10,865 nucleotides of DNA from Candidatus Bathyarchaeota archaeon BA1 (GTDB lineage: Archaea; Thermoproteota; Bathyarchaeia; Bathyarchaeales; Bathyarchaeaceae): NCBI GenBank assembly GCA_001399805.1, contig LIHJ01000065.1, positions 1-10,865 of the forward strand, in the 5' to 3' direction. This document shows positions 6,752-10,865 of this stretch, in pieces (the first letter of the stretch is position 1; each line of letters starts with the position of its first letter). Made by a program: the position numbers and the translations under genes. The notes beneath the pieces are model-generated. The model made no database searches and had not been told where the DNA came from. It saw nothing but the letters and a program-made list of their open reading frames with translations.

Positions 6752-6860
6752 GTCAGCCACAAAAATGTTAGAGACGTGACGGTATTTAAGCCCATTCATC
6801 CCACGGCTGAAGCCCGCGGGTTTTCTGGACGCCCATTCTGATAAAATGAACGGGCTAGCC
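6110..6860 (-). mobile_element. Partial IS200/IS605-type insertion sequence
   Basis: The element consists of the tnpB remnant and its upstream end. The 3' part, where the guide RNA and right end would lie, is deleted up to the upstream region of the copy B gene. The break is near a GCGCGCGCG run (6111-6119). The outer limit near 6860 is set by the end of the imperfect hairpin. No TnpA transposase is present. Confidence 0.55.
6789..6856. repeat. Imperfect terminal hairpin of the IS remnant
   Basis: Arms agcccattcat (6789-6799) and atgaacgggct (6846-6856) pair at 10 of 11 positions. Between them is a small inner hairpin, GGC-TGAA-GCC (6805-6814), set in ccacggctgaagcccgcgg. Structured subterminal palindromes are what IS200/IS605 transposases recognise, and the motif gctgaagcccgcgggttttc is typical of archaeal TnpB elements. 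Confidence 0.5.
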
Positions 6861-7159
6861 CAGTGAATTTCGAATGAACCTATAAAGATGTTAAAATCAC
6901 TATTGTCGCTGGAGAGAGTGCAAAACGTTTTTCAAAACTAAAAAATTGTGACAAATGTTTAATGAACCTTAAAAGTTAAATTTTTTCTACTATTCAGTCT
7001 TTCTCTTTCGTGCTTCTCTTTCGGATATTGAATCTTTTAAAACTTTACTTGATTATAAAAGGGGGACTTTAATCCGTGGAGTTAGTTTATTTAACTCCGT
7101 TTCTTTTAGTGCCTTCGAGGCTCTCTAAATTTTTGCTACTTTATTCTTTTCCACATTCA
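6861..7159. other. AT-rich gap without a supported gene
   Basis: No convincing coding sequence is seen here. A + frame (7076-7261) has skewed F/L/S composition and lies antisense to the 56-residue gene, so I discount it. The stretch holds one copy of a 13-nt repeat (6927-6939), T-rich runs, and a perfect short inverted repeat (7078-7098). Confidence 0.5.
7078..7098 (-). terminator. Short hairpin downstream of the 56-residue gene
   Basis: Perfect 7-bp arms ggagtta and taactcc flank a 7-nt loop, about 60 nt after the stop of the minus-strand small gene. It could be a terminator or mRNA 3' structure for that gene. No oligo-T follows directly on the minus strand, although CCCCCTTTTAT occurs about 20 nt further on. 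Confidence 0.25.
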
Positions 7160-7330
7160 TTATACCTCATTTCTCGATTCTTCCCTCAGCAAAGGACATT
7201 TCTTTTGAAGAACTTCAGTTTTCCCCGTTACCCTTCCAAGGTCTTTACTCATTCGGAATAGCAGTATGTAGATCGGGATGTTTGCAGCTAGGAGAGCCAA
7301 GAAGAAGCCGATGATTAATTCTATTTCCAT
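7160..7330 (-). CDS. Small single-span membrane protein
   Basis: This 56-residue protein is shorter than common ORF cut-offs. It starts MEIELIIGFFLALLAANIP, so residues 4-25 form one strong membrane helix. A basic stretch FRMSKDLGRVTGK and a short charged tail follow, consistent with the N-terminus outside and the tail in the cytoplasm. Coding is supported by a contiguous hydrophobic-then-charged layout, an ATG start, and a TATA-like element at the standard distance. I have a general impression of similar small anchors in archaeal genomes but cannot name a family. It stands alone between the IS remnant and the retropepsin relic, so context gives no function. Confidence 0.6.
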   Translation of the reverse strand: MEIELIIGFFLALLAANIPIYILLFRMSKDLGRVTGKTEVLQKKCPLLREESRNEV

Positions 7331-7500
7331 TTTTCACACATCTGCACACTGTAACGTAAGGTATTATTTAAGCGTGTTTATATGAGTGAGAAAGTTTTTC
7401 AAAACTTCCCGACAAGCATTCTTTCACTCTTTTAAAATTAATGAGACCATGAACATTTAGGAATCATAGGAGAACAAATCAAAACTCCACAACCATACGC
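7331..7500. other. Intergenic region with a palindromic 16-mer
   Basis: Between the divergent small gene and the retropepsin relic lie AAGTTTT-TC-AAAACTT (7392-7407, perfect arms), a TATA-like cttttaaaatta (about 7430-7441) and an isolated ggaga (7469-7473) with no start codon at the proper distance. The core gtttttcaaaact also occurs at 6927-6939. Confidence 0.35.
7362..7372 (-). promoter_or_regulatory. TATA-like element of the 56-residue gene
   Basis: The minus-strand cttaaataata is centred about 37 nt before the ATG at 7330, the same spacing as the two promoters of the 87-residue family. The Shine-Dalgarno is weak (gtgtga, 4 nt before the ATG). Confidence 0.4.
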
Positions 7501-7853
7501 ATGGAGTTTTCAGCCTTATTCGATACAGGGGCCAAATCAACATTCATAAGCGAAGAGTTGGCCAAGGAGTTGGGGTTCAGGCCATACCCAAAGCCAATAG
7601 AGATTCCCCTGACAATCAAAAGGGAAAACGGGGGAGATGGTGGTGAGTCAACCTTGGCGTTCACCATCGCAGGACGCGAGATACCATTCGGATACACTGT
7701 AAGGGTTGCAAAAGACCTCGTTGAGGACGTGATCATCGGAAGCTCCCTCATGGGGGATTCGGGGTAGAGTTGGATATCAAAGAGGGAAAACCAAACCCCG
7801 AAAGACACCGCCTGAAATCAGGCTGGTATGAAAGCACGCTTATGCTTCCTTGA
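7501..7853 (+). pseudogene. Retropepsin-like aspartic protease (clan AA), frameshifted
   Basis: The first frame (7501-7767, 88 residues) has the retropepsin signature ALFDTGAKSTFISEELAKEL, with the catalytic Asp in DTGA, and near the end the conserved VIIGSSLM. It then stops. The next frame continues the family sequence, GFGVELDIKEGKPNPE, to a stop at 7851-7853. The two join at a G-run (7752-7756): one extra G would restore a single protein ending MGGFGVELDIKEG. The start is also short for the family. A ggaga lies about 30 nt upstream with no start codon near it, so the 5' end may be damaged too. Such single-domain archaeal proteins are presumed to act as homodimers. Confidence in the family is high, in inactivation moderate. 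Confidence 0.75.
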
Positions 7854-7921
7854 GCAAAATGCCCTCTTCAGCGTACGCCGTTTATGAGCTTTGCTAGATC
7901 ATTCAAAACAAGGTAGGATTC

Positions 7922-8470
7922 TTAAATTCTTTTGGCCAGCTTTCTTGCGTCGTTTATGTAGTCCTTAGTTTCTTTAATCCTTCGTACAATGCTGTCTAGG
8001 GGTTCGCAGACTCCCATGTAGAAACAGATGCCATGGAGGAAGTCTTGCCTAGTGTGATACCTCCCCACTAATTTTTCGTCAACCTCAGGATCCTTCAACG
8101 CCAGTTCATGCAGCCTTCTCGTCGTTAAGTCTATGCGCACAGGCCTTTCCCCCATCCTAGCAAGTATCAGGGCATCCGTTGCCCTAACCGTGGCACCCCA
8201 AGCCTTCTCAGCGGCATCCCTAACTCTCCCACCCTCAAGCTCATTTAATGCATCCTCATAGAGCTTCTCAGCATCCCTGAAAATCTCCTCGAGAGCCTGA
8301 TCTACCAATTTGTCCCCATCTCTCTTATTCAAAACTCCTTTTCGTGCAAATAAACTTTCCCCGCTATCTCTAAGATCCATAGAAAACTTCGATTTCTCAT
8401 GAAAAATGCTAAATCCGCCCTTGCGACAAAATCCTTTAACGACGAACGAGATGTGATACCTCATGTGCAT
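7922..8470 (-). CDS. PaREP1/HEPN-like helical protein
   Basis: The open frame is 182 residues, but the first 30-50 look non-coding in composition. The start is more likely at Met31 (8380) or the TTG at 8332, just before DGDKLVDQALEEIF. From residue 58 on it is all-helical: EEIFRDAEKLYEDALNELEGG, then AAEKAWGATVRATDALILA (86-104), which is the typical core of archaeal PaREP1/HEPN-like proteins. Later RQDFLH (141-146) fits the R-x4-H pattern of HEPN ribonucleases. Many HEPN proteins are toxins paired with a nucleotidyltransferase (MNT), but none is adjacent. It could instead be a solitary PaREP1-type protein of unknown role. Confidence 0.6.
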   Translation of the reverse strand: MHMRYHISFVVKGFCRKGGFSIFHEKSKFSMDLRDSGESLFARKGVLNKRDGDKLVDQALEEIFRDAEKLYEDALNELEGGRVRDAAEKAWGATVRATDALILARMGERPVRIDLTTRRLHELALKDPEVDEKLVGRYHTRQDFLHGICFYMGVCEPLDSIVRRIKETKDYINDARKLAKRI

Positions 8471-8729
8471 GATTTTGCGGGGAAATCAGCATCCTTTCCC
8501 AACTCTGTTGGTTCAAGGCAGCTTGAAAGAAGCCCTGTTTAAGCTTCATATCAGAACCTAGAGGGGGCAGTTGAATGTTGGAAAAAAGATTATTTTTCTA
8601 GTTTAAGCTTCGTATCAGAACCTAGAGGGTCTATATGTGCGCATATATGCAGGTCGAAAATAACGTGGCAGAAGAGACTATTACTTATATAAATGATATT
8701 AGAGCCGCTAAGCAAATGTTAGTTATAAT
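8471..8729. other. Gene-free stretch holding CRISPR-like repeats and a TATA-like site
   Basis: There is no supported gene. It holds two 29-nt repeats (listed separately), a 20-nt perfectly alternating purine-pyrimidine run (8632-8651) and a nearly symmetrical ttatataaat (8685-8694) that could act as a TATA box on either strand. A 49-codon + frame from 8635 runs antisense into the toxin relic and is not convincing. Confidence 0.5.
8537..8629. CRISPR. Minimal CRISPR-like array, two repeats and one spacer
   Basis: Two 29-nt direct repeats lie at 8537-8565 and 8601-8629. Both begin GTTTAAGCTTC and end CCTAGAGGG, with a single mismatch at repeat position 12 (A versus G). They flank a 35-nt unique segment. 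The identity ends sharply on both sides, and the unit length fits CRISPR geometry. Against it: only two copies, no cas genes, no typical GAAAG/GAAAC end, and a spacer containing its own inverted repeat (GAAAAA-AGATTA-TTTTTC). A relic array or a duplicated IS/regulatory motif would both fit. Confidence 0.4.
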
Positions 8730-9258
8730 TCATCTCAACAGAATATTTTGGACTTCCTCGATCGATCTCAGAGTTCTGCTGTAGAGTTCTACGTCGCATC
8801 TCCAGCCAGAGGAGACGAGTTTTTGTAGTGATGTCTTCGCCTGTTCCTTACTTATCTTTCTCTTGAGAAGCATCCTTATGATTATGGCGTAGGTGCCTTC
8901 CTTCTTAACACTGTATATCTCCGCAACCCTTCGAGCAACGGGGTCGTCGATTATGACTATGGCTCCAAGGCTTTTTGCTAAGCTGATCACCTCAGCTTCA
9001 CCGCTATGTAGATCCCTATGGCTTTCAACAATAAACTTCAGGGGGTTCCACTAGTGGCTCTCTGATGGATATTATGCCCCGTTTGATTAGGTCTTCCACT
9101 ATTGGAGCGTCACTAAACCTCTGCTCCTTCCCTACACCAACGGCCTCCTTATAAACCTTTGGAGCGGTATATCGTTCTGCCTTCAGCCTCTCTATCATCT
9201 AAGCCATTCCAGCCTTCGCTAAATGGATGAGGGGCGTTGAGTCAAAAATGAATTTCAA
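8730..9258 (-). pseudogene. DUF3368 PIN-domain toxin (VapC-like), inactivated
   Basis: Reading from TTG 9258, which overlaps the antitoxin stop by 4 nt (TTGA), gives LKFIFDSTPLIHLAKAGMA with the first PIN Asp. A TAG follows at 9201-9199, then MIERLKAERY, YKEAVGVGKE (conserved Glu) and IKRGIISIREPL. A frameshift near 9035-9045, by a C5 run, shifts into a frame reading HRDLHSGEAEVISLAKSLG, VIIDDPVARRVA and a C-terminal domain to the stop at 8730. All PIN acidic positions (Asp, Glu, GEAE, DD) can still be read, but in two frames with a stop between. The intact toxin would be an RNase neutralised by the upstream antitoxin. A 86-residue C-terminal open frame (8730-8990) remains but lacks the first catalytic Asp. 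Confidence 0.8.
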
Positions 9259-9560
9259 GGCTTCCCCTTTCTCATCCGCTCAATCTCTTCCTCTAACTCC
9301 TCAGGGGCGATCCTAACCCAGGTGATCTTCCTTTCGCTCAACACATCCAGCATCTCTCGCAGGGATATGCCAGCCAGTTCCGATGCCTTCCAAACCGATG
9401 CCCTGCCTAAAAGCACTAGCTGCACAGCCTTCTCTATTTTCCACTGCCTAATCCCTATTTCTAGGAGTTTCCTAACCACCGTGGACTTATCCGTCTTCTC
9501 CTCCCGCGCAATTTCCTCCAAAGTTCTCATTTTCTCGCTTTCAAGCTTAACTGACAGCAA
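9255..9560 (-). CDS. UPF0175-family antitoxin (RHH plus HTH)
   Basis: This 101-residue protein appears intact. The N-terminus LSVKLESEKMRTLEEIA with DKSTVVRKLLEIGI (residues 2-38) is a ribbon-helix-helix DNA-binding fold. It is followed by the UPF0175 domain (about 42-80): KAVQLVLLGRASVWKASELA then ISLREMLDVLSERKI. UPF0175 proteins are usual antitoxins of DUF3368 PIN toxins and repress their own operon. The TTG start at 9560 keeps the RHH beta-strand; a start at Met11 would lose it. AT-rich TATA-like sequence lies just upstream (9573-9590), so the message may be nearly leaderless. It is followed, with 4-nt overlap, by the dead toxin gene, so it is now probably an orphan antitoxin or solitary repressor. 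Confidence 0.85.
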   Translation of the reverse strand: MLSVKLESEKMRTLEEIAREEKTDKSTVVRKLLEIGIRQWKIEKAVQLVLLGRASVWKASELAGISLREMLDVLSERKITWVRIAPEELEEEIERMRKGKP

Positions 9561-9604
9561 CCGAGGACATAGTATAAAATTTAATAAAACGTATACTTAC
9601 GCGC

Positions 9605-10861
9605 GCGCCGATCGGCTGTTTCCTGCAGACGGCGTTCAACGTGAGCTTTTCAAGGGTCACGTTGGCGACTGGGGAGCCAGCAATTCTGTACTTCCAGAGA
9701 GCTAAGCCCGGCTCACGCCTGTGGGGTTGGTCACACCACCATTCTGTGTCCTGCATTTGGGGTGGCTTGGGTGGGCGTTGGCTTCGGCGACCGGGCTCTT
9801 TGTCTTAACGTTTGGCAGGCTGGCTGCCCCTGGGGAAGCTGACTTGGTGCGAATATTCGGCGTGGGGTTCTTCATTCTATGCCTCCTCATAGTCCTGTTT
9901 GGGTGGAAAATCGAGAGGACGCTGGAGTACTTCTTTTGGGCGAGCACCATCTTCCAAATGGCAGTGCTACTATTCATCTTCGTTGCGATCGCGGTAACAG
10001 GTGAGGCATTGTCTGAGTTGGGAAGAGGGTTCGTTAGCTTCGGCTACATACCGAAGGGAATCGACATATTTCTCCTTGCTGGCTGGTGGGCCTACATAGC
10101 CTACGCATCCGGTCAGAACTACATCATAAGCAACTTTTACCGGGACAAGGGTTACGCGATGGGCCATGTAGTTGGCTACATACCGGCGATGATCGGCGGC
10201 AAGAAGGTTCCCGTGTCGCCGCGCGGAAAGACGTTCAAAATCAGCCCGAAAACCTAGCAACCTGGCGGAAGTGGTTTAAGATCCTGGTATACGATCAATG
10301 GTACATCTTCTTTTTAGGCGGTTTGTTTGGAATGATTCTACCGTCCTCTTTGTCCGGTCATTGGTACCACTCGGCACGGTGCTCCCAGCATGGGCGATAG
10401 CCGCACATGTAGCTAAGGAATTTGCAGCGAAAGTGGGTCCATGAGGCTTTGTTCTTGTGGCGCTTATCAGTTTGCTTTTGCTCTGGGACACCCAGCTTCA
10501 CGTTATGGACGTGCTCGTGAGGAATTTAACCGATATTTCATGGGGCATCAGCGATAAGGTTAGGAGCTGGGCTAAAGGTGACATAAGGAGGGTCTACTAC
10601 ACAGTCTTCGCTGGGTATATGTTGTTTAGAATGTGGGCGATGTGGCAAGCGGCACCGTTGGTATTGCTTCTGCTCGGGGCTAACGCGCGCAACATAGCGG
10701 GGATGGTTACAGTACCATTAGTAATGTGGGCAAACAAACAGCTACCAAAGGAGATACAGCCAAGAATCTGGGAGAACATCTCCAATGTGATATTCTGGAT
10801 CTGCAACATATTCTTCGCCATAGCGCTGGGTCTCGCACAAATCGGCATAAAAATCTTCTAA
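9605..10861 (+). pseudogene. Nramp-like metal-ion transporter, multiply broken
   Basis: Four segments in changing frames make up most of an Nramp-family membrane protein. Segment 1 (9605 to about 9725) reads FNVSFSRVTLATGEPAILYF then PGSRLWGW. Segment 2 (to about 10245) reads LGWLGWALASATGLFVL and on to GWWAYIAYASGQNYIISNFY and PRGKTFKISP. Segment 3 (about 10245 to 10345) reads ENLATWRKWFKILVYDQWY. Segment 4 (about 10349-10861) reads VPLGTVLPAWAIAAHVAKEF, then a TGA at 10442-10444 (probably a former TGG), then LLLLWDTQLHVMDVLVRNL and IAGMVTVPLVMWANKQLP. The first membrane helices, including the usual metal-binding TM1, are absent. No Shine-Dalgarno or start fits the 5' end. The piece is visibly more GC-rich than the genes at the left of the window. 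Substrate cannot be judged. Confidence 0.8.
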
Positions 10862-10865
10862 CAAA

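Noticed and set aside
7076..7261. Plus-strand frame of 61 codons with a GTG start
   Set aside because: Biased F/L/S composition, no Shine-Dalgarno, and antisense to the better supported 56-residue membrane protein.
8632..8651. Alternating purine-pyrimidine run as an operator palindrome
   Set aside because: Not a true inverted repeat when paired base by base; kept only as a note on composition.
8635..8784. 49-codon + frame after the second CRISPR-like repeat, with a GAGGG upstream
   Set aside because: Its 3' third is antisense to the toxin relic, and no family features are seen; the GAGGG is simply the repeat end.
9702..10260. Minus-strand frames opposite the Nramp relic
   Set aside because: They are shadows of the transporter; the + strand reading matches the family in each segment.

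Overview
The window reads as a chromosomal piece of an archaeon, probably a thermophilic member of the Thermoproteota/TACK group. The signs are TATA/BRE-type promoters about 37 bp upstream of starts, Shine-Dalgarno motifs of the GGTGAT type, frequent GTG/TTG starts, arginines mostly written AGA/AGG, and archaeal accessory families (UPF0175 antitoxin, DUF3368 PIN toxin, retropepsin-like protein, PaREP1/HEPN-like protein, IS605-type TnpB). The phylum is an inference from style; no rRNA or tRNA is present.

Region 1 (about 230-2572, + strand) is a compact operon. It encodes an 87-residue helical protein followed by two ArsA/Get3-family ATPases in tandem. The first ATPase keeps the catalytic switch I aspartate. 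The second has Asn there (the position of yeast Get3 Asp57) and has lost the switch II motif. The pair therefore looks like an active subunit plus an ATP-binding but non-hydrolysing partner. No arsenic genes are nearby.

Region 2 (2596-6011) holds a CstA-family membrane transporter on the minus strand, a divergent single-span membrane protein whose layout recalls eukaryotic CCDC47, and a convergent minus-strand pair. That pair is a second copy of the 87-residue protein (about 45% identical by hand alignment, with matching leader and promoter geometry) plus an overlapping unrecognised 231-residue protein. The two copies of the small family bracket the region. Together with Get3-like ATPases and a CCDC47-like anchor they suggest membrane-protein biogenesis, but this is a hypothesis.

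Region 3 (6005-10861) is a decaying accessory island. In order it has a TnpB remnant (internal stop, C-terminal half missing) with a terminal hairpin; an AT-rich gap; a 56-residue membrane protein too short for usual ORF cut-offs; a retropepsin gene frameshifted at a G-run; a HEPN/PaREP1-like gene; a two-repeat CRISPR-like relic; a DUF3368 toxin killed by a stop and a frameshift beside its intact UPF0175 antitoxin; and an Nramp-like transporter with no N-terminus, three frameshifts and a stop. The core genes in regions 1 and 2 show no such lesions, so the damage is more likely biological decay than poor sequence quality. Raw reads should settle this.
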